Below, one piece after another: positions 1-6,063 of a stretch of 7,954 nt of DNA. The stretch spans positions 1-7,954 of the forward strand of contig DASSLR010000083.1 in NCBI GenBank assembly GCA_035689345.1. The letters run 5' to 3'. This stretch comes from CF-118 sp035689345 (GTDB lineage: Bacteria; Chloroflexota; Dormibacteria; Dormibacterales; Dormibacteraceae). Numbering within the stretch: position 1 is the stretch's first letter; every line of letters starts with the position of its first letter. The notes under the pieces are model-generated. The model was not told the DNA's origin. It searched no databases and saw only the letters and a list, made by a program, of their open reading frames with translations. The position numbers and the translations under genes are program-made.

Positions 1-1
1 G

Positions 2-1195
2 TTACCCCTTGATGGTGGTCCAGGCCGACTGCCACTGGGCGTACGGGACGCAGTTCTCGGTTCCGTCGTCGCAGGTGGTGATCGGGGTCTTCCAGAACTT
101 GATGCTGTTGAAGTAGGACTCGGGGGCGTTGGCGTGGAAAGCCGCGCACGAGCCGGGGCTCAGGCTCTCCATCTCGGCGCATGCCTGGGTGTTGACCGGG
201 GTCTCGCCGTAGTTGATCGCCTGCTCCGCCTGCACCTTGGCGGTGCTCACCCAGGCCGCCCACTTGTAAGCGCAGTTCGGGTGCGGAGCGTTGGTGGCCA
301 GCATCCAGGTGTCGGCCCATCCGGTGGCGCCCTCGGACGGAATGGTGTCGGCGGTGTGCGCACCGGCCAGCTTGAGGTCGGTCGTCATGATCGGCCAGGC
401 CGCGCCGAGCACCACGTCACCGCTCTTGAAAAGCGTCTCCTCGTCGGAAACGGCCGCCCAGTACTTCTTGACCAGCGGCTTCTGGGTCTTGAGCAGGCTG
501 ACGACCGCGTCGAACTGCTTCTGCGTCAGCTCGTACGGGTCGGTGATGCCCAGGCTCTTGTTCTTGACGCTCAGGTAGAGCGCGGCGTCGGCGATCTGGA
601 TCGGGTTGTCTGGGATCGTGATCAGGCCGCTGTACTGCGAGTCGTACAGCACGCCCCAGGTCGTGGGCGCAGTCGGGAACTTGTCGGTGTTGTACAGGAG
701 GGTGTTCGGGCCCCACTGCAGCGAGACGCCGTAGTGGACGCCGTTGATCGTGTTGAACGGGGGCGCCTGGAACTTGGCCTGGAAGTTCTTCCAGTCCGGG
801 ATGAGTTCCATGTTCATCGGCTTCACGCTGCCGTTGTAGATCAGGCGCAGGTCGGCGTCGCCGGAGGCCGAGACCATGTCCCAGTTGCCTCCGCCGCCGT
901 TCGCCATCAGGCTCACCATCTCGTCCGACGAGCCGGCGTCCTGGTAGTGAATCTTGCAGCCGGTGGCGTCCTCGAACGGCTTCTGCCAGAGCGTCTGCAC
1001 GTAGCCGCCCCAGTCGATGAGGTTGAGCGCGCCTTCCGTGGCGCCGATCGACGCCTGCGGCTTCATGCCGGCGGTCGGCGGCTGCTTGACCGTGACGCCG
1101 CTCGTCGACGTCGAGCCGCAAGCCGTCACCGCGACGACCGTGGCCGCGGCGATGGCCGCCATGCGCAGGGCGCTTCGCAATTGCCTTCCCTTCAT
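2..1195 (-). CDS. ydcS: Polyamine-type ABC transporter substrate-binding lipoprotein (YdcS/PotD family)
   Basis: Complete 397-residue extracytoplasmic solute-binding protein that should capture a polyamine-like cation and deliver it to an ABC importer. A lipoprotein signal is visible: a basic N-terminus (KGRQLR), a hydrophobic core, then lipobox VTAC with the lipidated Cys at residue 26. The mature domain starts near residue 55 (ALNLIDWGGYV). Segments SSDEMVSLM (89-97), SASGDADLRLI (109-119), LQWGPN (159-164), GWADTWML (292-299) and FWKTPI (367-372) match my memory of E. coli YdcS closely, better than PotD itself. Six cysteines remain after lipidation (80, 308, 339, 350, 375, 382), so up to three disulfides are possible. 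The ATG overlaps the ydcT stop as ATGA, so translation is coupled. The family call is firm; the exact ligand (putrescine, spermidine or a methylated amine) is not readable from sequence. Confidence 0.93.
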   Translation of the reverse strand: MKGRQLRSALRMAAIAAATVVAVTACGSTSTSGVTVKQPPTAGMKPQASIGATEGALNLIDWGGYVQTLWQKPFEDATGCKIHYQDAGSSDEMVSLMANGGGGNWDMVSASGDADLRLIYNGSVKPMNMELIPDWKNFQAKFQAPPFNTINGVHYGVSLQWGPNTLLYNTDKFPTAPTTWGVLYDSQYSGLITIPDNPIQIADAALYLSVKNKSLGITDPYELTQKQFDAVVSLLKTQKPLVKKYWAAVSDEETLFKSGDVVLGAAWPIMTTDLKLAGAHTADTIPSEGATGWADTWMLATNAPHPNCAYKWAAWVSTAKVQAEQAINYGETPVNTQACAEMESLSPGSCAAFHANAPESYFNSIKFWKTPITTCDDGTENCVPYAQWQSAWTTIKG

Positions 1196-2247
1196 TTCTC
1201 CTCTCCTGTGCTTCCTCTATCCAGGACGTAAGCGTGATCGGGGGCCCAGGCCAGCCGCACGCGCCGGCCCTCGAGGCCCTGGGCCCGGCCCGGGGCGTCC
1301 ATATTTTGCCGTACCGCCACCAGTAACTCGCCGTGGTCGAGGTGAACCGTGAAACGGGTGGTCATGCCGACGTAGACGACCTGCTCGACCACGCCCGGTT
1401 CGACCGTCATGCCCGCCTCGACCGTGTCCCCGTCCTCGAGCAGGTGCAGCTTCTCAGGCCGGATCACGAAGCGCGTTCCGTCGCGGTCGAGCACGTTGGA
1501 GATGCCGATGAAGCCGGCCACGAACTCGTTCACCGGCCGCTCGTACACCTCGACCGGAGGCCCGATCTGCTGGATGCGGCCGCCGGCCATCACGGCCATG
1601 CGGTCGCTCATCGTCAGCGCCTCCTCCTGGTCGTGCGTCACGTACACGAACGTGATGCCGACCTCCTTCTGGATGTTCTTCAGCTCGATCTGCATCTCCT
1701 GGCGCAGCTTCAGGTCGAGCGCGCCGAGCGGCTCGTCGAGCAGCAGCACCTCGGGCTCGTTGACCACCGCTCGGGCGAGGGCGACGCGCTGGCGCTGGCC
1801 GCCTGAAAGCTGGTTCGGCCGCCGCTTCTCGAGGCCTTCGAGCCGGACCATCTTGAGTGCCCGCAGCACGCGCTCGCGGCGCTTGCCGCCGGGCACGCCC
1901 TTGACCTTGAGCCCGTAGCCGATGTTGTCGCCCACCGACATGTGCGGGAAGAGCGCGTAGTCCTGGAACACCGTGTTGGTCTCGCGCACGTTGGGCGGAA
2001 GCGCCGTGACGTCGCGGCCGCCCAGCTCGATGCGGCCCGCGTCGGGTCGCTCGAAGCCGGCGATGAGGCGGAGCAGGGTCGTCTTGCCCGAGCCCGACGG
2101 GCCGAGCAGCGTGAAGAACTCGCCCTCGTCGACCTCGAGGTCGATGCCGTCGGCGGCGACGACGGACCCGTAGCTCTTGCGAATGCCCTGCAGCCGCAGA
2201 GCAGGCACGGCGCCCCGCGGGCCCCTCGACGGATCTTCGACGCCCAT
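1192..2247 (-). CDS. ydcT: Polyamine-type ABC transporter ATP-binding protein (YdcT/PotA family)
   Basis: ATPase subunit of a spermidine/putrescine-class importer, acting on the cytoplasmic face of the membrane as a dimer. All nucleotide-binding motifs are intact in the 351-residue reading: Walker A GPSGSGKTT (49-57), Q-loop Gln95 in VFQDYALF, signature LSGGQ (147-151), Walker B LLLDEP (168-173), D-loop GALD (175-178) and H-loop His205. A C-terminal TOBE-type regulatory domain follows from about residue 240, with IRPEKL near 262-267. The start is uncertain. The ATG at 2247 has no close Shine-Dalgarno site and adds about 13 non-conserved residues before PALRLQGIRKSYG. The in-frame GTG at 2208 would give 338 residues, near the usual family length. 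It lies 160 bases after patD and overlaps ydcS by 4 bases. The membrane partners are not in the window. Confidence 0.93.
   Translation of the reverse strand: MGVEDPSRGPRGAVPALRLQGIRKSYGSVVAADGIDLEVDEGEFFTLLGPSGSGKTTLLRLIAGFERPDAGRIELGGRDVTALPPNVRETNTVFQDYALFPHMSVGDNIGYGLKVKGVPGGKRRERVLRALKMVRLEGLEKRRPNQLSGGQRQRVALARAVVNEPEVLLLDEPLGALDLKLRQEMQIELKNIQKEVGITFVYVTHDQEEALTMSDRMAVMAGGRIQQIGPPVEVYERPVNEFVAGFIGISNVLDRDGTRFVIRPEKLHLLEDGDTVEAGMTVEPGVVEQVVYVGMTTRFTVHLDHGELLVAVRQNMDAPGRAQGLEGRRVRLAWAPDHAYVLDRGSTGEEK
1198..1207 (-). promoter_or_regulatory. Tandem Shine-Dalgarno sites for ydcS inside the end of ydcT
   Basis: Read on the minus strand, two AGGAG cores lie back to back (1207-1203 and 1202-1198) before the ATG at 1195. 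The first has the optimal 7-base spacer. Both lie within the last codons of ydcT, and the stop and start overlap as ATGA. This supports the ATG chosen and tight translational coupling of ATPase and binding protein. Confidence 0.7.
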
Positions 2248-2264
2248 GCGGCCGATCTGCGAGT

Positions 2265-2288
2265 TCAGCTCCTGCGCTGCTCGCTCAC
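2265..2288 (-). other. Possible 7-codon leader minigene before ydcT
   Basis: On the minus strand a GGAG core (2298-2295) stands 6 bases before a GTG at 2288, which opens a seven-codon frame (MSEQRRS) ending in TGA at 2267-2265, 17 bases upstream of the ydcT ATG. The spacing is better than any Shine-Dalgarno site for that ATG, so termination and re-initiation could help translate ydcT. A frame this short with a good ribosome site can occur by chance in GC-rich DNA, so this is a weak call. Confidence 0.18.
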
Positions 2289-2334
2289 GAATTTCTCCAA
2301 TGCGCTCGCTCCGCTGCTCGTGTCCGCTGGGGTC

Positions 2335-2397
2335 CCCGCGCGCAGCGCGGGAGTGGCCCCTGGATCGCCGAATATCTCGCCGAGGTCCCGCAGGGAC
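2335..2397. repeat. Two G/C-rich hairpins in the patD-ydcT gap (REP-like)
   Basis: The 160-base gap 2248-2407 holds two inverted repeats. The first, 2335-2351, is a perfect 7-base stem (CCCGCGC, loop GCA, GCGCGGG); outer GGGG (2329-2332) and CCCC (2357-2360) runs could extend it. The second, 2385-2397, is a 5-base stem (GTCCC, loop GCA, GGGAC). Neither is followed by a T run on the minus strand. They could form a repetitive extragenic palindrome, an mRNA stabilising element behind patD, or a partial terminator that lowers transporter expression. Copy number in the genome cannot be seen from here. Confidence 0.5.
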
Positions 2398-2407
2398 GCC
2401 GTGCTCG

Positions 2408-3853
2408 TCAATCGAGCGAGGCCATCACGTGCTTGATCTGCGTGTACTCCTCGAGCGAGTAGATCGACATGTCCTTGCCGTACCCGCTCTGCTTGTAGCC
2501 GCCGTGGGGCATCTCGTTGACGAGCGGGATGTGGGCGTTGATCCAGACGGTGCCGAATTGGAGCTTGCGCGCCATGCGCAGCGCCCGGCCCACGTCCCGC
2601 GTCCACACTGACGCGGCCAGTCCGTAGTCGACCCCGTTCGCCCAGGCGAGCGCCTGGTCCTCGTCGCTGAACCTCTGCACCGTGACCACGGGCCCGAACA
2701 CCTCGCGCTTGACGATCTCGGCGTTCGGCCCGGTCGGGACGACCACGGTGGGCTCGTACCACGAGCCTTTCTTCTTGAGCGGCGCGCCGCCGGTGAGGAT
2801 CTCGGCGCCTTCCTTCCTCGCGCGGGCGACGAATCCGCTGACGCGCTCGAGCTGCTCGTCCGAGACCAGCGGCCCCATCTCAGTGTCATCTGCGGACGGG
2901 TCGCCGACCTTGAGCGAGCTCACCGCGGGCACGAGGTCGCGCAGCACGCCGTCATAGATGTGCGGCCCGGCGATCACGCGCGTCGCGGCCGTGCAGTCCT
3001 GGCCCGCGTTGAAGAAGCCGCCGATCTTGATGCCCTCGATGACGGCGTTGAGGTCGGCGTCGTCGAACACGATCACGGGCGCCTTGCCGCCGAGCTCCAG
3101 GTGAACGCGCTTGAGCGTCGTCGATGCCGCCTTCGCGACCTCCTTGCCCGTCGCGACGTCGCCCGTGAGCGAGACCATGGCCACCCCGGGGTGGCGCACG
3201 ATGCCCGCGCCGACCGGCTCCCCGTCACCGGTGATGACGTTCAGCACGCCCTCAGGCAGGATGTCTGCGGCCAGCTCCGCGAATCGCAGCGCAGTGAGCG
3301 GAGTCCACTCCGATGGCTTCAGGACCACGGTGTTGCCCGCGGCGAGCGCGGGGCCGAGCTTCCAGGCAGCCATCATCAGCGGGTAGTTCCAGGGCGCGAT
3401 CGAGCCGACCACGCCCAGAGATTCGCGGCGCAGGATGCTCGTGAACCCTTTCATGTACTCGCCCGAAGCACGGCCTTCGAGGGCGCGCGCCGCGCCGGCG
3501 AAGAACCGAAAAGTGTCCGCGATGGGCGGGATCTCGTCGCTGATGGTCACGCCCAGCGGCTTGCCGACGTTCTCCGACTCGATGCGCGCGAGCTCGTCAC
3601 CGTGCTCTTCGATCGCCGTCGCAAGTTTCAGCAGCATCTCGCTGCGGTCGCGTGGCGTGCTGTCGAACCACACGTCGTCGTATGCCTTGCGCGCGGCCTT
3701 GACCGCGCGGTCGACGTCCGCCTCCGTGCCCTTCGGCACGGTGGCGATCACCTCGCCGAGCGCCGGGTTCTTGACCTCCTGCTGCTCGCCGCCGGAGCCA
3801 TCAACCCACTGCCCGCCGATGAACATCTGATGGTGTCGAACAGCGGTCTTCAT
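2408..3853 (-). CDS. patD: 4-aminobutyraldehyde (gamma-aminobutyraldehyde) dehydrogenase, ALDH superfamily
   Basis: NAD-dependent aldehyde dehydrogenase, 481 residues, predicted to oxidise 4-aminobutyraldehyde (from putrescine) to GABA in the cytoplasm. The ALDH catalytic set is intact: Asn156 in PWNYP, Lys179 in LKPSE, general base Glu253 in LELGG, nucleophile Cys287 in GQDCTAATR, and the Glu384/Phe386 pair in REVFGPVV. Long stretches agree with my memory of E. coli PatD (YdcW), including FRFFAGAAR, SIAPWNYPLMMAAWKL, LELGGKAPVIVFDDAD and EMPHGGYKQSGYGKDMS. The usual Ser of the LTGS motif is Asp (LTGDVATG, 229-236). The ATG has a strong AAGGAG site 6 bases upstream that overlaps the gabT stop; only 11 bases separate the two genes. 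Betaine-aldehyde dehydrogenase is the main alternative, since the two groups are close, but pairing with gabT and ydcST favours PatD. Confidence 0.9.
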   Translation of the reverse strand: MKTAVRHHQMFIGGQWVDGSGGEQQEVKNPALGEVIATVPKGTEADVDRAVKAARKAYDDVWFDSTPRDRSEMLLKLATAIEEHGDELARIESENVGKPLGVTISDEIPPIADTFRFFAGAARALEGRASGEYMKGFTSILRRESLGVVGSIAPWNYPLMMAAWKLGPALAAGNTVVLKPSEWTPLTALRFAELAADILPEGVLNVITGDGEPVGAGIVRHPGVAMVSLTGDVATGKEVAKAASTTLKRVHLELGGKAPVIVFDDADLNAVIEGIKIGGFFNAGQDCTAATRVIAGPHIYDGVLRDLVPAVSSLKVGDPSADDTEMGPLVSDEQLERVSGFVARARKEGAEILTGGAPLKKKGSWYEPTVVVPTGPNAEIVKREVFGPVVTVQRFSDEDQALAWANGVDYGLAASVWTRDVGRALRMARKLQFGTVWINAHIPLVNEMPHGGYKQSGYGKDMSIYSLEEYTQIKHVMASLD

Positions 3854-3859
3854 TGCCTT

Positions 3860-3865
3860 CTCCTT
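3860..3865 (-). promoter_or_regulatory. Shine-Dalgarno site of patD, overlapping the gabT stop
   Basis: AAGGAG on the minus strand, 6 bases before the patD ATG at 3853. Its first A is the last base of the gabT TGA. This fixes the patD start and indicates that gabT and patD are translated from one message with coupling. Confidence 0.75.
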
Positions 3866-5166
3866 CAGAGAGGTACTGCGGTGGCGACCTCGGCGAGGGC
3901 GGCGCCCATGATGTCCAACCCCTCGTCGAGCTGCTCGTCAGGAATGGTCAGAGGCATGAGCGTGCGGATCACGTTGTGATGCACGCCCGAGCGCAGCAGG
4001 ATGAGCCCTTTCTCGCGGGCCACCGCGAGCACGCGGGCGGTCTCCTTGTCGGCGGGCTCCTTGGTCTGGCGGCTGCGCACCAGCTCCATGCCGGCCATCG
4101 CGCCCATCACGCGCACGTCGCCGATGATCTCGTGCTCTCTGGCCCAGCTCTGCATTCGTTCCTCGACCACGGAGCCGATGCGTGCGGCGCGCTCGGGAAG
4201 CCGCTCGTCACGCATGACGTCCAGGACCGCCAGGCCGGCGGCGCACGCGACGGGATTGCCGGCATACGTTCCGCCGAGGCCTCCGGGCGCCGGGGCATCC
4301 ATGATGTCCGCCTTGCCGACGACGCCCGAGAGCGGGAATCCCGCGGCCAGGCTTTTGGCCACGGTCATCAGGTCGGGCTCCACGCCCGAGTGCTCGATGG
4401 CGAAGTACTTGCCCGTGCGGCCGAAGCCGGTCTGAATCTCGTCCACGATGAGCACGATGCCGTGCTGGTCGCACACGGCGCGCAGGCCCTGCAGGAACTC
4501 GCGCGGCGCCGGGACGAACCCACCCTCGCCGAGCACCGGTTCGACGATGATCGCGGCCACGCGGTCGGCGGGAACCTCGGCGGCAAAAAGGTCCTCCAGC
4601 GCGGCGAGCGCCGCGGCGGAGTTCCACCCCCGATATTCGTACGGATACGGCGTCTGATAGACCTCGGCCGCGTACGGGCCGAAGTTCTGCTTGTAGGGCT
4701 GAACCGATCCCGTGAGACTCAGCGCGAGCAATGTACGGCCGTGAAAGCCGCCCCGGAAGCTGATGACCGCCGGGCGACCCGTGTGAGCGCGCGCGATCTT
4801 GACCGCATTCTCGACGGCTTCGGCGCCCGTGCTGAAGAAGATGGCCTTCTTCGGGTGGTCGCCCGGGGCGAGCTCGCTCAGGCGTTGCGCCAGGCGCAGG
4901 TACGACTCGTACATGACGACCTGAAACGCGGTGTGGGTCGCGCGCTCGAGCTGCTCGCGCACCGCGGCCATGACGCGCGGGTGGTTGTGGCCCACGTTCA
5001 TGACGCCGATGCCGCCGACGAAGTCGATGTAGCGGCGGCCGTCGGTGTCCCACAACTCGGAGCCCTGCGCGTGGTCGACGACGAGCGGATGGGCGGTCGA
5101 GACCCCTCGCGGAACGTACTGCTCGCGGAGCTTTTTCAGCTCTTCGGCGTCGGCGCCCTTCCCCAA
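3865..5166 (-). CDS. gabT: 4-aminobutyrate aminotransferase (class III PLP aminotransferase)
   Basis: PLP enzyme of 433 residues predicted to move the amino group of GABA to 2-oxoglutarate, giving succinic semialdehyde and glutamate. Aligned from memory with E. coli GabT at an offset of +3, the key residues are kept: Ile53, Arg144 in FHGRT, Glu214 in GEGGF, Asp242 in VDEIQTGFGRTG, the PLP Lys271 in TVAKSLAAGFPLSGV, and Arg401 in VIRTLMPLTIPD. The segment MDAPAPGGLGGTYAGNP (289-305) is typical of GabT/PuuE. The start is TTG: an in-frame TAG lies five codons upstream (5181-5179) and no ATG or GTG comes before the conserved PRG motif. No Shine-Dalgarno site is visible, and a -10-like box lies just upstream, so the transcript may be leaderless. 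It heads the patD-ydcT-ydcS set. A putrescine or other omega-amine aminotransferase is possible but less likely. Confidence 0.92.
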   Translation of the reverse strand: MGKGADAEELKKLREQYVPRGVSTAHPLVVDHAQGSELWDTDGRRYIDFVGGIGVMNVGHNHPRVMAAVREQLERATHTAFQVVMYESYLRLAQRLSELAPGDHPKKAIFFSTGAEAVENAVKIARAHTGRPAVISFRGGFHGRTLLALSLTGSVQPYKQNFGPYAAEVYQTPYPYEYRGWNSAAALAALEDLFAAEVPADRVAAIIVEPVLGEGGFVPAPREFLQGLRAVCDQHGIVLIVDEIQTGFGRTGKYFAIEHSGVEPDLMTVAKSLAAGFPLSGVVGKADIMDAPAPGGLGGTYAGNPVACAAGLAVLDVMRDERLPERAARIGSVVEERMQSWAREHEIIGDVRVMGAMAGMELVRSRQTKEPADKETARVLAVAREKGLILLRSGVHHNVIRTLMPLTIPDEQLDEGLDIMGAALAEVATAVPL

Positions 5167-5175
5167 GATTCGGTA

Positions 5176-5181
5176 ATTCTA
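5176..5181 (-). promoter_or_regulatory. Putative -10 box for gabT (leaderless transcript)
   Basis: TAGAAT on the minus strand (5181-5176) fits the TANNNT -10 consensus. A start six bases further on would fall near 5169, giving a leader of only 2-3 bases before the TTG at 5166. A 17-base spacer leads to TCGGAT (5204-5199), a poor -35. The absence of a Shine-Dalgarno site for gabT fits leaderless translation, although TTG is an uncommon leaderless start. Confidence 0.4.
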
Positions 5182-5185
5182 TGAT
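5180..5185 (+). promoter_or_regulatory. Putative -10 box for the choline-kinase-like gene (near-leaderless transcript)
   Basis: TATGAT, one mismatch from TATAAT, lies 9 bases before the ATG at 5195. Initiation at A5192 would leave a 3-base leader. No Shine-Dalgarno site precedes the ATG and no convincing -35 is seen. The box overlaps the oppositely oriented gabT -10 box by two bases, so the two polymerases could not occupy the site together. Confidence 0.45.
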
Positions 5186-5194
5186 CCGGCCAAG

Positions 5195-6034
5195 ATGGAT
5201 CCGACGGAGGCCGTCGAGCGCCTGTGGCCCGGCCGGCACGTGCGTGTGAGCGTCCTCGGCGGCGGCATCACCAACCACAACTTCCGCATCGATGTCGAGG
5301 GCGACTCGTTCGTCCTGCGCATGGGCGGCGCGAACACGGACCTGCTGGGCATCGACCGCCATACGGAACGGGAGGCGAGCCGCCGCGCGTTCGAGGTGGG
5401 GATCGGTCCTCGCGTGGTCGGCTTCGCCGAGCCGGAGGGTTGGCTCGTGACGCAGTTCATCCATGGGCGGCCGATCAGCCTCGAGGAGATGCACGCGCCG
5501 CACACGATCCGGCGTGTGGCGGCGGCGCTGCGCCGCTTCCACGACTCCGCGCCCATACCGGGTGTGTTCGACGCGCACGCGGTGGTCGAGGAGTACCGGC
5601 AAGAGGCCGAGGCCTGCGGCGTCACGATTCCCGAGGCTTACGCGGGCGCGCTCGACATTTCCACGCGAATCCGCGAAGCGCGCGGCCCGCAGACCGCGGT
5701 GCCCTGCCACAACGACCTGCTCAACGCCAACTTCCTGGACGACGGCGCCATCAAGATCGTCGACTGGGAGTACGCGGGCATGGGGGACAGGTTCTTCGAC
5801 CTGGCCAACCTCTCGGTCAACAACGAGTTCGGTCCTGACGAGGACCGCGAGCTGATGTCCGCCTACTTCGGCCAGGTGCGGGACGAGGACCTCGGCGCGC
5901 TGCGGCAGATGAAGTTCATGTCCGACTTCCGGGAGGCGATGTGGGGAGTCCTGCAGAGCGGGATCTCAGAGCTGGACGTGGACTTCGACGAATACGCGGC
6001 CAAACACTTCGCCCGGATGGAGACCCATCTGTAG
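5195..6034 (+). CDS. Choline/ethanolamine-kinase-like phosphotransferase (APH fold)
   Basis: 279-residue cytoplasmic kinase of the choline kinase/aminoglycoside phosphotransferase fold. It is expected to phosphorylate a small hydroxyl compound with ATP. Visible motifs: the nucleotide loop LGGGITNHNF (21-30); VLRMGG (40-45), where choline kinases carry Arg in place of the usual Lys; LLGIDRHTEREA (50-61), a choline-kinase-type segment; the catalytic Brenner motif CHNDLLNANF (171-180; His172, Asp174, Asn179); and the metal site DWEYAGMGD (190-198). The length is normal for the bacterial family. The ATG has no Shine-Dalgarno site and follows a -10-like box, so translation is probably leaderless. 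It is the only plus-strand gene, diverging from gabT and converging on the propeller gene. The choline or ethanolamine substrate is inferred from motifs; other amino-alcohols are possible. It need not be a resistance gene. Confidence 0.85.
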   Translation: MDPTEAVERLWPGRHVRVSVLGGGITNHNFRIDVEGDSFVLRMGGANTDLLGIDRHTEREASRRAFEVGIGPRVVGFAEPEGWLVTQFIHGRPISLEEMHAPHTIRRVAAALRRFHDSAPIPGVFDAHAVVEEYRQEAEACGVTIPEAYAGALDISTRIREARGPQTAVPCHNDLLNANFLDDGAIKIVDWEYAGMGDRFFDLANLSVNNEFGPDEDRELMSAYFGQVRDEDLGALRQMKFMSDFREAMWGVLQSGISELDVDFDEYAAKHFARMETHL

Positions 6035-6035
6035 A

Positions 6036-6057
6036 CCGCGAGTGCCGGCACTCGCGG
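6036..6057. terminator. Perfect 22-base palindrome between convergent genes, probable bidirectional terminator
   Basis: CCGCGAGTGCC is followed at once by its exact reverse complement GGCACTCGCGG. In RNA this would form about a 9-base stem with a 4-base loop. It begins 1 base after the plus-strand kinase stop and lies 6 bases beyond the minus-strand propeller stop, so it can end both transcripts. There is no T run on either side, a common situation for GC-rich actinobacterial terminators, so efficiency is uncertain. Confidence 0.7.
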
Positions 6058-6063
6058 GGGAAA

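Noticed and set aside
134..1231. Long plus-strand open frame opposite the ydcS gene
   Set aside because: Rich in Arg, Ala, Gly and Val with no recognisable motif. It is the antisense shadow of a GC-rich gene whose minus-strand product is clearly conserved.
3853..5184. 443-codon plus-strand open frame opposite gabT
   Set aside because: It mirrors gabT almost exactly, has low-complexity His/Arg/Ala/Asp composition and no family motif. GabT catalytic residues on the other strand are complete.
5163..5196. CCAAGAT repeated at 5163-5169 and 5190-5196, and a CGG-N12-CCG dyad between the start codons
   Set aside because: Seven- and three-base matches in a short gap are within chance, and each repeat overlaps coding sequence. 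Not strong enough to call an operator.
4208..5710. 500-codon minus-strand open frame spanning part of gabT, the divergent gap and the kinase
   Set aside because: It runs through two well-supported genes in other frames and consists mostly of Arg/Ala/Gly. It is an artefact of few stop codons in GC-rich DNA.
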